From assembly GCA_003167365.1 (NCBI GenBank), contig PMTM01000021.1, positions 1 to 64,000 on the forward strand: a stretch of DNA of 64,000 nt, in the 5' to 3' direction. Shown here piece by piece: positions 36,583 to 45,889 of this stretch; the stretch's first letter is position 1; each line of letters opens with the position of its first letter. A model generated the notes under the pieces. That model was not told the DNA's origin, ran no database searches, and saw only the letters and a list, made by a program, of their open reading frames with translations. The DNA is from Spartobacteria bacterium (GTDB lineage Bacteria; Verrucomicrobiota; Verrucomicrobiia; Chthoniobacterales; UBA10450). Both the position numbers and the translations under genes were made by a program.

Positions 36583-37956
36583 ATGCATCAGGCCTTAACC
36601 ACTGACGCCGCGACAGTTGCGGCCGCGCCTTCCTCGCGCAAAAAGCGTTGGTCGCGCAAGAAACGCTACATCATCTTCGGTTCGATCGGCCTTCTGCTGC
36701 TTTGGATTATTTCGTCGATTATCTCGAGCAAGCGGGAGAAACCAATCCCGATCACGACAGAGAAGGCCGTGCGCAAGACGATCGTTCAAACAGTTTCGGC
36801 GACAGGCAAGGTCCAACCCGAGACTGAAGTGAAAATTTCACCAGAAGTAGCCGGCGAAATTATCGAGCTGCCGGTCGAGGACGGGATGCCGATCAAGAAA
36901 GGCGATCTCCTTGTTCGAATCAAACCGGAGTTCTACAAGGCGCAGCTCGACCAGCAGGAAGCCGCGATCAGCTCCGCGAAGGCGATTACTCTCCAGCAAA
37001 AGGCGTCGATGACTAAAGCCGAGCAGGATCTCAAGCGGAGTCAGGATCTTTTTAGCAAGAAGATGATCGCGGAGTCTGATTTTACCGCGGCACAAGCGGC
37101 CTATGATATGGCAAAAAACACACACGAAAGCTCGCTGCATCAGATCGAGCAAGCGCAGGCAGGCTCGAGCCAGGCGCGAGATTTACTTTTCAAGACCACA
37201 ATTTATTCGCCACTCGAGGGAACAGTCACTGTTTTAAATAGCAAGTTGGGCGAACGCGTGGTGGCGACAAATCAGTTTGCTGGAACGGAAGTAATGCGAG
37301 TTGCGGACTTAACGCACATGCAAGCGGTTGTGGACGTAAATGAGAACGACGTCGTTAACGTCAAGCTGGGCGACAAAACCGACATCAAGATCGACGCTTA
37401 TGGCGACAGAAAATTTAAGGGCACGGTTCAGCAGATTGCCAACACGGGAAAGACTACGGGCGCTGGCACGCAGGAAGAGGTGACCAATTTCGAAGTGAAG
37501 ATTAGCATCGACGAGCATGACGTTTCGCTGCGTCCAGGTCTCAGCTGCACCGCGGATATCGAGACGAACGTGGTCAAAAACGTGGTGGCAGTGCCGATGC
37601 AAAGCGTTACGATCCGCACCGGCGACAGCAATTTAAGTCCGGAAGAAATCGAGAAGCGGAAGCAAAAGGCCGCGGCGCGCGATAAAGGCGACAACGATGC
37701 CGAGGTGACTAATAACCGTCAGGAGAAACAGGAACAAAAAGAAGAGCGTGAAAAACTGGCGAAGGTTGTATTTTTGAAGAGCGGTAGCAAGGCTCAGATG
37801 GTGAAAGTGACAACTGGCATCGCGGACGATTCCTACATGGAAATCAAAAGCGGCATCAAAGCGGGCGACGAAGTTATTTCCGGAAGCTACAGCGCGATAA
37901 GCCGCAAGCTCAAAGATGGCGCCAAGGTTACTTACGATAAGGAAGCGACGAAGTAG
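36583..37956 (+). CDS. macA: MacA-like membrane fusion protein
   Basis: This 457-residue periplasmic adaptor of a tripartite exporter has one N-terminal membrane helix (about 29-47, after a basic RKKRWSRKKR stretch), a lipoyl-like half (VSATGKVQPETEVKISPEVAGEI), a coiled-coil hairpin (about 125-195), then the second lipoyl half and beta-barrel domains. A charged, Lys/Glu-rich insert (about residues 350-390; EKRKQKAAARDKG and KQEQKEEREKL) breaks the C-terminal domain, which is unusual. The ABC ATPase and two permease genes follow on the same strand, so it is part of a MacAB-type efflux operon. The substrate is unknown. Confidence 0.88.
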   Translation: MHQALTTDAATVAAAPSSRKKRWSRKKRYIIFGSIGLLLLWIISSIISSKREKPIPITTEKAVRKTIVQTVSATGKVQPETEVKISPEVAGEIIELPVEDGMPIKKGDLLVRIKPEFYKAQLDQQEAAISSAKAITLQQKASMTKAEQDLKRSQDLFSKKMIAESDFTAAQAAYDMAKNTHESSLHQIEQAQAGSSQARDLLFKTTIYSPLEGTVTVLNSKLGERVVATNQFAGTEVMRVADLTHMQAVVDVNENDVVNVKLGDKTDIKIDAYGDRKFKGTVQQIANTGKTTGAGTQEEVTNFEVKISIDEHDVSLRPGLSCTADIETNVVKNVVAVPMQSVTIRTGDSNLSPEEIEKRKQKAAARDKGDNDAEVTNNRQEKQEQKEEREKLAKVVFLKSGSKAQMVKVTTGIADDSYMEIKSGIKAGDEVISGSYSAISRKLKDGAKVTYDKEATK

Positions 37957-38013
37957 CGTTAAGGATTCAGCGAACAGGGTTCAGAAGGGAATCCTGCAAT
38001 CTGAAACGTGAGT

Positions 38014-38766
38014 ATGACAAACTCTGATGTGGTTAGACCGGTTGATTCGATCGTTATCGACATCGAGAACATCACGAAAAATTACGTGATGGGCGAAGAG
38101 ACCGTTCATGCGTTGCGCGGCGTCTCATTGCAAATCCATCGGAACGAATACATCGCCATCATGGGACCAAGCGGCAGTGGCAAGTCCACGCTGATGAATA
38201 TGCTTGGTTGCCTCGATACGCCCAGCTCCGGGCGCTACGAGTTTAACGGCAAAAACGTGGCCGAGATGAACGACGACGAACTGGCCGCGATCCGGAATCG
38301 CGAAATCGGTTTCGTGTTTCAGACGTTCAATCTGCTGCCGCGCTCCACTAGTTTACGCAATGTCGAGTTGCCACTCATTTATGCCGGGATCAATCCGGTC
38401 GCGCGCGAAGAACAGGCGATGAAGGCTATGGAGGATGTTGGTTTGGGCGATCGGATGTATCACAAGCCAAACGAATTGTCCGGCGGCCAGCGGCAACGGG
38501 TGGCCATCGCTCGCGCGCTGGTAAATCGGCCGTCGATTATTCTGGCGGACGAGCCGACCGGGAACCTCGATTCTAAAACGGGCGAAGAAATCATGGCGCT
38601 GTTCGAGAATCTCTATCGCCGGGGAAACACGATCATTTTGGTCACGCACGAAGCCGATATCGCGGCGCACGCGCGCCGGACGGTTCATTTGCGCGATGGT
38701 TTCATTGAAAGTGACGAGCTGGTTCGCGCGCCGGAACTCGAATCTGAGCCACTGGCGGTGCCCTAG
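38014..38766 (+). CDS. MacB-type ABC ATPase
   Basis: This 250-residue ATPase is of the LolD/MacB family, which power mechanotransmission exporters. It has Walker [19 protein letters not shown], the family's [22 protein letters not shown], the signature [15 protein letters not shown] and Walker [17 protein letters not shown]. The start at ATG 38014 or GTG 38008 is equally possible. It lies 57 bp after the fusion protein gene and 7 bp before the first permease gene. The membrane part is encoded separately rather than fused as in classical MacB. Confidence 0.92.
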   Translation: MTNSDVVRPVDSIVIDIENITKNYVMGEETVHALRGVSLQIHRNEYIAIMGPSGSGKSTLMNMLGCLDTPSSGRYEFNGKNVAEMNDDELAAIRNREIGFVFQTFNLLPRSTSLRNVELPLIYAGINPVAREEQAMKAMEDVGLGDRMYHKPNELSGGQRQRVAIARALVNRPSIILADEPTGNLDSKTGEEIMALFENLYRRGNTIILVTHEADIAAHARRTVHLRDGFIESDELVRAPELESEPLAVP

Positions 38767-38773
38767 ATCGACC

Positions 38774-40024
38774 ATGAAACGTTTTATCTACGAGTTGAGC
38801 GAGAGCTGGAAAATCGCGGCGGCGCAGATGCGCGCGAACAAGATGCGCTCCATGCTGACCGCCCTTGGAGTCATTATCGGAATCGTCGCAGTCACTTTGA
38901 TGGGAACCGCGATCAGCGGAATTTCAATCGGGTTCGACAAGAGTATGTCCGTTTTTGGCGACGACGTTCTCTACGTCGGGCAGTGGCCCTGGAAACGCGT
39001 AGATGATTGGTGGAACTATCGCGACCGCAGGAAAATCAAGACGGAGTATGCGGAGCCAATCAACCGCATGATTGCCACGACGCCGAATACCAACCTCATC
39101 GTCGCGGTTCCGACTTCGAGTGTTTACCGCAGCGTCAAATACGCGGACAGCGAAGTGAACAACATTCTGATCAGGGGCACGGTGTCGGATTACCTTATTA
39201 CCTCGACGTTCGATTTTAAAGAGGGCCGTTTTTTCAACGAATTGGAATCTCGCGGCGGCGCGAACGTCTGCGTTGTCGGCTACGATGTGGCCGATGCGCT
39301 GTTTCCTTCCGCCAGCCCAATCGACAAGTCGGTGCTAATCAACGGGCAGCCGTTCAAGGTGATCGGAGTTATCTCGCGGCAAGGAACATTTCTCGGACTC
39401 TTCAGCCTGGATGCAATTGTGGTGATGCCTCTTCCGGCCTTTCAGAAATACTTCACCGCCAAAAGTGAGGCGGATATTCTGGTAAAGGTAAAAGACAAAA
39501 CCAAACTGGCCGACGCCGAAGACGAGCTGACCGGTATAATGCGGCGTGTGCGCGGGTTGCCTCCGGAGAAAAAAGACGACTTCAGCATCAACGAACAACA
39601 GGCGTTGAAGAGCACGCTCGATCCGATCAAGAATTCAATCGCTATCGCGGGGCTTTTCATTACCGGTCTTTCTCTTTTTGTGGGCGCGATCGGGATCATG
39701 AACATCACATTCGTGAGCGTGAAAGAACGCACCAAGGAAATCGGAACGCGCAAGGCGCTCGGGGCGCGCCGGCGGACAATCCTTCTTCAATTTCTTATCG
39801 AATCGACCGCGCTTTGTCTCCTCGGCGGATTGATCGGCCTATGCTTCGCCTATCTGATGTGCTTCTTGATCGGCGCAGCTTTCCCATCGTTCCCTATTCA
39901 CTTTTCGTCCGACTTGGTGGTGGTGAGCATGATCGTCGCGGTATTCACCGGCTTGATCTCGGGCTTTGCACCCGCGTGGTCGGCTTCCCGCTTGGATCCG
40001 GTCACAGCGTTGAGATACGAATGA
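38774..40024 (+). CDS. ABC permease, MacB/FtsX type (first)
   Basis: This 416-residue permease has the four-helix MacB topology. Helix 1 is at about 19-44 (MLTALGVIIGIVAVTLMGTAIS), followed by a large periplasmic MacB_PCD domain (about 50-280) and three C-terminal helices with the FtsX-domain motif VKERTKEIGTRKALGARRRTILLQFLIES. I chose the ATG at 38774; the open frame upstream overlaps the ATPase gene. A second, similar permease follows after 33 bp. The two may form a heterodimer. Confidence 0.92.
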   Translation: MKRFIYELSESWKIAAAQMRANKMRSMLTALGVIIGIVAVTLMGTAISGISIGFDKSMSVFGDDVLYVGQWPWKRVDDWWNYRDRRKIKTEYAEPINRMIATTPNTNLIVAVPTSSVYRSVKYADSEVNNILIRGTVSDYLITSTFDFKEGRFFNELESRGGANVCVVGYDVADALFPSASPIDKSVLINGQPFKVIGVISRQGTFLGLFSLDAIVVMPLPAFQKYFTAKSEADILVKVKDKTKLADAEDELTGIMRRVRGLPPEKKDDFSINEQQALKSTLDPIKNSIAIAGLFITGLSLFVGAIGIMNITFVSVKERTKEIGTRKALGARRRTILLQFLIESTALCLLGGLIGLCFAYLMCFLIGAAFPSFPIHFSSDLVVVSMIVAVFTGLISGFAPAWSASRLDPVTALRYE

Positions 40025-40057
40025 GACGGCGTCGACAACTGTAGGATCAAGATCGAC

Positions 40058-41293
40058 ATGTCATTTCGCGAAACTCTTATCATGGCGATGTCCTCTCTCG
40101 GGGCAAATAAGTTGCGCGCAGCTTTGACCATGACCGGCATCACCATCGGAGTGTTTTCCGTCATTTCGGTTATGACCGCGATTGGCGCGCTTCAAAGTTC
40201 GATTGAGAGCGGGATAAGTTTTCTTGGCTCGAATATCTTCCAGTTCGCGAAATATCCGCCCAACGGTAACGCCAGCGGCAACGTGCAGAAAAAATATCAA
40301 AACCGTCGTAACGTGACCTATCGCCAGGCGCTCCGCTATTACGGTCTGATGGAGGGAGACGCGCGGGAAATTTGCCTCAAGACCTTCGATTTCAACGGGC
40401 AAGCCGTTTACAACGGGATCAAGACGACGCCGAGCCTCACCGTGGTCGGTACGAATGGAGCGTTTCTCGCCGCAAACGCCTACACGCTCGGTTACGGACG
40501 CAACTTGAACGACGAAGACGTGGAACTTGCTCGCAACGTTCTGGTCGTCGGGAAAATGATCGAAAAACGTTTATTCCCGCATGAAAGCCCTATCGGCAAA
40601 GTGATTCGGCTGAGCGGACACACGTTCACGATCATTGGTGTCCTGGCGGAAAAGGGAACTTCGTTTGGCCAAAGCCAGGATGATATTTGTATGTTGCCAC
40701 TCACAAGATTTTTTGAAAATTACGGCGAAGCCAATCGGACCGTCAATATCGCGACTCAATCCTTCTCCCAGGAAAATTATAATCAAACTCTGGATAAGGG
40801 GATCGGCGCGATGCGGATCGCGCGAGGCCTTCGCGCAAACCAGGAAAATGATTTTGAAATCTACTCGAACGATTCCCTCAAAAGCGCTTTCACTTCCATC
40901 GCGGGCGTGGTTAGTATCGGCGCCTTCGTCATTAGTTTTATCGCACTTATCGCGGCGGGTATTGGTATCATGAATATCATGCTGGTTAGTGTGACCGAAC
41001 GCACCAAAGAGATTGGCGTGCGCAAATCAATCGGGGCCCGCAGTCGCGATATTCTGCGGCAATTCCTGACCGAAGCGGTACTCATTTCCGAGGCCGGGGG
41101 CATTGTTGGAATCATTCTTGGAATCATCTTTGGCAATCTGCTCGCGATCTGGCTGAAAGCCGATGTGATTTTCCCGTTTGGCTGGGCCCTCGCGGGGTTA
41201 GTTGTTTGTTCGGCAATCGGGATCGGGTTCGGATTTTACCCGGCCTATCGGGCCGCCGCGTTGGATCCCATCGAAGCGCTTCGGTTCGAATAA
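40058..41293 (+). CDS. ABC permease, MacB/FtsX type (second)
   Basis: This 411-residue paralogue of the upstream permease has the same layout: helix 1 (LRAALTMTGITIGVFSVISV), periplasmic MacB_PCD domain, and C-terminal three helices with VTERTKEIGVRKSIGARSRDILRQFLTEAVL. The start ATG directly follows an AAGATCGAC nonamer, which occupies the place where a Shine-Dalgarno sequence would be, and no good one is seen. It ends the exporter operon that starts with the fusion protein at 36583. Confidence 0.92.
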   Translation: MSFRETLIMAMSSLGANKLRAALTMTGITIGVFSVISVMTAIGALQSSIESGISFLGSNIFQFAKYPPNGNASGNVQKKYQNRRNVTYRQALRYYGLMEGDAREICLKTFDFNGQAVYNGIKTTPSLTVVGTNGAFLAANAYTLGYGRNLNDEDVELARNVLVVGKMIEKRLFPHESPIGKVIRLSGHTFTIIGVLAEKGTSFGQSQDDICMLPLTRFFENYGEANRTVNIATQSFSQENYNQTLDKGIGAMRIARGLRANQENDFEIYSNDSLKSAFTSIAGVVSIGAFVISFIALIAAGIGIMNIMLVSVTERTKEIGVRKSIGARSRDILRQFLTEAVLISEAGGIVGIILGIIFGNLLAIWLKADVIFPFGWALAGLVVCSAIGIGFGFYPAYRAAALDPIEALRFE

Positions 41294-41411
41294 CAAATTC
41301 CCGCGCCGCGCAGTTTCACCCCGGGAAAGGGCACGCAACTTGCGCCTGTTTACTTTGCCATGCCAGGCGCTTCTCCTATCCTCGCTATCCTCGTTATACT
41401 AAGCTTTCGAC

Positions 41412-43358
41412 GTGCCTTCTTCGATCCCAACTCCTGCCGGGACCACGCCGCAATCTAGCGTTCTTCTTCTCGAGGAGTACGATGCGCTGGCGGCGGCGAT
41501 CGGCTCTGCGTTGAAGAAGTTCGCGCCCGGCCACCCGGTTTCTGTTGCCCGCTCCCTTTCCGAGGCGGAAGCCCTCGCCGGTAAAACGCGCCCGGCGCTC
41601 TTTGTCGTAGATGTCGATCCGCCGTGGCCCGGGTTAACGGACTTCATCGGGAAAATGGGCGATGCGAATCCCGACGCTCGCGTCCTGGTAATTGGCGCCG
41701 CCATTCCCAAGGAAATCGCGGACGAACGCGGGTCGTTCGGCGCGCTGCAGTTCATCGAGAAGCCATTTGAACTGGCGGATTTTGGGGCCGCTGTCCAGGC
41801 ACTCCTCGGACCGTGGCGCGAACCGGAATCGGCAAGCTCGCGCGGAACGCTCCACACCTTAAACCTTTCGGACGTTGTTCTGATGCAATGCGCAGCGGGC
41901 GCAAATGCGATCGTAGAAGTGGAATCGGATCAAGAACGCTACGGAGAGATTCACGTCGTAGAAGGTCAGATTTCACACGTCGAGACCGGAGAGCTTACGG
42001 GCGCCGAGGCGCTGGAGGAAATATTCACGTGGTCCGAACCGACCTGGAGCGAAGGAAAGAGAAATCCATCAGCGAATCGGACAATTCGCGGGCCATGGGC
42101 GAACGTTTTCCTGGAAGTGTTGCGGCGAACAGGGGCCGCACAACCAGTCGTCACTTTTCCCGCAGAAGAGCGGGAGCAAGCGCCGTCGACTTCCGCAGCC
42201 GCTAAGAAAATTGTCGTCATCGACGATACCGAGATGTTGCTCATCTTCGTGGAAGACGTGCTTGCCACGGAGCACCCAGAGTGGCAAATCACAACGGCTT
42301 CAACGAGCGCGGCGGGATGCAAGGAAGTTGAACGCATCCTTCCCGATCTGGTGCTGCTCGACTACAGCCTGCCGGATTTCAACGGAGACGAAGTTTGTCG
42401 CCGGCTCTTGCAAGATGAGCGCACCGCACACGTGCCGGTCCTGATGATGTCGGGACACGTGCTTGAAATGAATGCCTCGGCTGCACGCTTCGAAAACATC
42501 GTGGCGACGATCGAGAAGCCGTTTCTTTCCGAGGCGCTCGTTGAGCTCGTACAGCGAACGCTGGAGGGGGCTCCGCCACGGATGGAGGTTCCATCCGAAC
42601 AGGTCGCACCAGTTGAGACTCCCATACATCCGCCTCCCGGTCGGTCAAAGGTCGAAACGAAGCGTTTAGCTCATGTGGAACCCGTTTCCGAGAGGCATCT
42701 AGCATCTTCCATTTCTTCACTCGCGCCTGCGGAATCGGAGATGATGAGAAGCGCGCCAGCAACGGCGCCCGTCTCCGCACCAGTCCTCTCGGCTTCGACC
42801 AATGCCGTCTTCGGTCTCTTCTTGGATGTCTTGTCGATGCAATTCACGCCGCAGCTTCAAATGGGGACGATCCGCGCGAGACCATCTTCTCTTACCGTCT
42901 CGCTTCATTTGCCGTCGGCCGCGCTTCGCGACTCGCTGCCGGTTGAAACTGGTTTTCAGCTTGGCCGAACCGAATTGGATGCGAACGGCCACATTGCGAA
43001 GATGCGATTGATTCCAACGATGAAGCCGTTCCAACCGGCGAAGACGCGAAACACGTTTGAGATCGGCGACGTTTCGGTTGTGCCTGGAGAAAAGCGCGAA
43101 CGCGTTCAGCTCACACCGACGGTGACGGCGCCGATGACCATGCAATTACTGGCGCATCTCGATCTAGCGGGAGTCGAATTGTCTCCCACTTTTCAAGTGT
43201 CCCAAGTCGTTTTGAAATGGCGCGGCAGCAGGGTACGCGTCACGCTCAGCGCGAAAGCAACCGGAGGGGAGGCTCAAGGAGCGGAATTTGAAATCACCGT
43301 CGTGCAACTCGACCCTGACGGTCGCATTACCGAGCTGCTGCTCAATCCGATCAGGTAA
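41412..43358 (+). CDS. Multi-domain response regulator (REC-DUF4388-REC)
   Basis: This 648-residue cytoplasmic protein starts at GTG 41412. Residues about 16-135 form a receiver-like domain whose usual Asp-Asp pair is Glu-Glu (LLLEEYD), with FVVDVD as the likely acceptor region. Residues about 143-245 match DUF4388/PATAN (GTLHTLNLSDVVLMQCAAGANAIV...GEIHVVEGQISH). Residues about 266-385 are a standard receiver (VVIDDTEMLL; LLDYSLPDFNGDEVC; IEKPF). A disordered Pro/Ala stretch follows, then a C-terminal domain (about 460-648) I do not recognise. There is no DNA-binding domain, so the output is probably protein-protein. Confidence 0.82.
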   Translation: MPSSIPTPAGTTPQSSVLLLEEYDALAAAIGSALKKFAPGHPVSVARSLSEAEALAGKTRPALFVVDVDPPWPGLTDFIGKMGDANPDARVLVIGAAIPKEIADERGSFGALQFIEKPFELADFGAAVQALLGPWREPESASSRGTLHTLNLSDVVLMQCAAGANAIVEVESDQERYGEIHVVEGQISHVETGELTGAEALEEIFTWSEPTWSEGKRNPSANRTIRGPWANVFLEVLRRTGAAQPVVTFPAEEREQAPSTSAAAKKIVVIDDTEMLLIFVEDVLATEHPEWQITTASTSAAGCKEVERILPDLVLLDYSLPDFNGDEVCRRLLQDERTAHVPVLMMSGHVLEMNASAARFENIVATIEKPFLSEALVELVQRTLEGAPPRMEVPSEQVAPVETPIHPPPGRSKVETKRLAHVEPVSERHLASSISSLAPAESEMMRSAPATAPVSAPVLSASTNAVFGLFLDVLSMQFTPQLQMGTIRARPSSLTVSLHLPSAALRDSLPVETGFQLGRTELDANGHIAKMRLIPTMKPFQPAKTRNTFEIGDVSVVPGEKRERVQLTPTVTAPMTMQLLAHLDLAGVELSPTFQVSQVVLKWRGSRVRVTLSAKATGGEAQGAEFEITVVQLDPDGRITELLLNPIR

Positions 43359-43405
43359 AGCGAATCGTCTAAGAACTTCTCGGACTCATCCGTCTCGATT
43401 GGTCG

Positions 43406-44701
43406 TTAATCTAATCCGAGGGCTTTGAAAGTTGGATCGACATGCTTGAAATGAATGTCCAACGAGCAAAGCCGATCGATTTCCGCTGGGGATAGACGCG
43501 ACGCGATTTCTGGTTCGCGCTTTACATTCTCCGCAAATGTCCCCTCGCCTTTCCAGGTCTTCATCGCGGCGCGTTGCACTGCTTCGTAGGCATTCTTTCG
43601 TTCCATGCCCGCGTTCGTGAGCGCGAGCAAGATCGCCTGGCTGAAATACAAGCCCTTCGTGAGCTCAAGATTTTGCTCCATCCGTTCCGGGTAAACCTGC
43701 AAGCCTTCGACGAGTTCATTCAATTTCACCAGCATGTAATCAAGCAGCGTACATGAATCCGGGAGGATGATTCTTTCCGCACTGGAATGACTGATGTCGC
43801 GCTCGTGCCAGAGCGCCACGTTCTCCAGAGCAGTGACGGAGTTTCCCCGAATCACGCGCGCCAATCCGCTCAATCGTTCGCCTGTGATCGGATTCCGTTT
43901 GTGCGGCATCGCCGAACTGCCTTTTTGACCTTCGCCGAAAAATTCTTCCACCTCGAGAACTTCGGTTCGTTGAAGATGACGGAATTCGGTGGCCCAACGA
44001 TCGATGCTTGAAGCAATCAAAGCGAGCGTGGTTGAAAATTCCGCGTGCCGATCGCGTTGCACGATTTGCGTCGAGATCGTCGCCGGCTTCAGGCCGAGTT
44101 TCTCGCACACCGAACGCTCAACCGCAGGATCAACATACGCATGCGTGCCGACGGCGCCGCTCAATTTTCCAACGCGCACACGCTCGTTAGTTTGCCTCAG
44201 CCTTTCCTCTGCTCGCCCGAATTCGTCGAACATCAGCGCGAGCTTTAAACCAAACGTGATTGGTTCTGCGTGAATCCCGTGACTCCGTCCGATCATCGGC
44301 GTCATTTTAAACCGGCGTGCTTGGTTACCGATCGTCGCGCGCAGCTTTTGCAGATCGTCGAGCAGGATCTTCGCGGATTCGGTTAGTTGAACGGCGAGAG
44401 CCGTGTCGAGAATGTCTGAAGAGGTCAGCCCTTGATGAATCCATCGCGCAGCCGGTCCGACCGACGCCGCCACATTCTCTAGGAATGCGATGACATCGTG
44501 GTTCGTTCGCTTTTCGATCTCGAGAATCTCAGGAATGGAAAAGCGCGCACGGTTTCGGATTTCCTCGGCGTCCTTTTTGGGAATCTGGCCAAGCGCGGCC
44601 ATCGCCTCGCAGGCCAGCACTTCGATCTCCAGCCAAATTTGGAACTTGCGTTCATCCGACCAGACTTGGCGCATCACCGGCCGGGAATAACGATCAATCA
44701 C
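43406..44701 (-). CDS. purB: Adenylosuccinate lyase
   Basis: PurB cleaves SAICAR and adenylosuccinate in purine synthesis. The 431-residue protein has the fumarase/aspartase superfamily signature GSSAMPHKRNPITGE, RSHGIHAEPITFGLKLAL, and LTSSDILDTALAVQL. It starts at GTG 44701 (no ATG nearby fits). Length and sequence are of the shorter bacterial type (Bacillus-like). Its 3' end meets the response regulator gene across 47 bp with no obvious hairpin. Confidence 0.95.
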   Translation of the reverse strand: MIDRYSRPVMRQVWSDERKFQIWLEIEVLACEAMAALGQIPKKDAEEIRNRARFSIPEILEIEKRTNHDVIAFLENVAASVGPAARWIHQGLTSSDILDTALAVQLTESAKILLDDLQKLRATIGNQARRFKMTPMIGRSHGIHAEPITFGLKLALMFDEFGRAEERLRQTNERVRVGKLSGAVGTHAYVDPAVERSVCEKLGLKPATISTQIVQRDRHAEFSTTLALIASSIDRWATEFRHLQRTEVLEVEEFFGEGQKGSSAMPHKRNPITGERLSGLARVIRGNSVTALENVALWHERDISHSSAERIILPDSCTLLDYMLVKLNELVEGLQVYPERMEQNLELTKGLYFSQAILLALTNAGMERKNAYEAVQRAAMKTWKGEGTFAENVKREPEIASRLSPAEIDRLCSLDIHFKHVDPTFKALGLD

Positions 44702-44748
44702 GCGGCAAGATATTAGTGCTCGCTGAATGCGGAAAGCGTTTTGTGGGC

Positions 44749-44785
44749 AAAAAAAATCGCTCCGGGGGATAAACCACCGGAGCGA
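44749..44785 (-). terminator. Rho-independent terminator (9-bp stem)
   Basis: On the minus strand the sequence reads TCGCTCCGG, an 11-nt loop, CCGGAGCGA, then a run of T (eight A on the plus strand at 44749-44756). This is a classic terminator for the small gene at 44812-44994, placed before purB. Confidence 0.85.
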
Positions 44786-44811
44786 CTCGAAAGTCGATTG
44801 TCGATTTTACC

Positions 44812-44994
44812 TTAGCAAACGCGGGCGCGCATGAACCGGCCGTTGTTTTCCACGCGCACTTGCCCGCTGTCTAGAAGATCAGCTACGGCCGCCACCGTTT
44901 CTTTGGTGTTTTTAGTGCAGGAACTAACGGCAAGGATCAGATCGCCGAGTGAGAGTTTGGTACGAGGTTTGAGGATTTGCTTAGTCTTTTTCAT
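44812..44994 (-). CDS. Small conserved-looking protein, unknown
   Basis: This 60-residue protein starts MKKTKQILKPRTKLSLGDLI and has two cysteines, one in SSCTKNTKET and one at the very C-terminus. The body looks like a small helical DNA- or protein-binding domain (LAVSSCTKN, TVAAVADLLDSGQVRV, which resembles a winged-helix wing). It has its own strong terminator just downstream and 153 bp of non-coding DNA upstream, including a 5-bp hairpin (45004-45016) close to the start that could influence translation. A stand-alone transcript with strong termination suggests high expression. Confidence 0.6.
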   Translation of the reverse strand: MKKTKQILKPRTKLSLGDLILAVSSCTKNTKETVAAVADLLDSGQVRVENNGRFMRARVC

Positions 44995-45147
44995 ACAAGT
45001 TCCGCTCTTTTAGAGCAGATGTGGTGCCATTTCGTTCAATCTCTCCCACCTGAGGGGTAAATTTTCTCTGCAACAGGTCGATGATGAGGCAACCGAGACC
45101 TAGCGCTGACACTTTTGTCACGTTTCTTTACACCAACCGCCAAACGA

Positions 45148-45786
45148 TTAGCTGATTTGCTGCCGCGAAGGTCGCATCATACGCAGCGTCAGAAGGTAAA
45201 GCACCGCGAATAAAACAACGATGAGTACGATCCAATATGACTGCGTTTTGATGAAATGGATCATTTTCTCCGGATCGGAAAGCAGCTCGGGCTCGAGGCG
45301 GTAGGCTTTCGCGCCCAAGTAGGCCAGAATCCAACACCAGATCCCGGAACCGACAATCGTTACAAAACTGAAGACCTTGAAGTTCATACGGACGATTCCC
45401 GCTGGAATCGAGATAAGGTGGCGGACCACTGGAAGAAGCCGCGCAAAGAAAACGCCGCCGGCTTCGTAGCGATTGAACCAATGCTCTGCCTGCTCCAATT
45501 TTTTCCGGTTGATGAAAACAAATCGACCGTACCGGACGATCAGCGGCCGACCGATTAATCGCGAAACCCAATACGTGATCGCCGCCCCCAAATACGACCC
45601 GAGAGTCCCGGCCAGGACCACGCCGGTAAAGCTGAGCTTCCCCTGTGCGGCAAGAAACGCCGCCGGTGGAATGACAATCTCGCTCGGCACCGGAAAGATC
45701 GAGCTTTCCATTGCCATCAGCACGATGATGCCGAGATAGCCGCCGCTTAGGACCCAACCGACCCAGATTTTAAGAAGAGCATGCAT
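45148..45786 (-). CDS. DedA-family membrane protein
   Basis: This 212-residue integral membrane protein is of the DedA/SNARE-associated family, whose members include lipid-carrier (undecaprenyl phosphate or phosphatidylethanolamine) flippases. It has the family segments ESSIFPVPSEIVIPPAAFLA, GTLGSYLGAAITYWVSRLIG, and the FFARLLPVVRHLISIPAGIVRM motif with its conserved Arg. Four to five helices are visible. It diverges from the ABC exporter gene across about 100 bp. Which lipid it moves is not visible. Confidence 0.92.
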   Translation of the reverse strand: MHALLKIWVGWVLSGGYLGIIVLMAMESSIFPVPSEIVIPPAAFLAAQGKLSFTGVVLAGTLGSYLGAAITYWVSRLIGRPLIVRYGRFVFINRKKLEQAEHWFNRYEAGGVFFARLLPVVRHLISIPAGIVRMNFKVFSFVTIVGSGIWCWILAYLGAKAYRLEPELLSDPEKMIHFIKTQSYWIVLIVVLFAVLYLLTLRMMRPSRQQIS

Positions 45787-45889
45787 GTTTTGTCATTCCG
45801 AGCGAAGTCGAAGTTGTCTCTCAATTCTTCTGTTGCCATTGATCGCCGTAGTTGATTCTGAATTGTCGAGACCGCAATCTTAAATTTCC

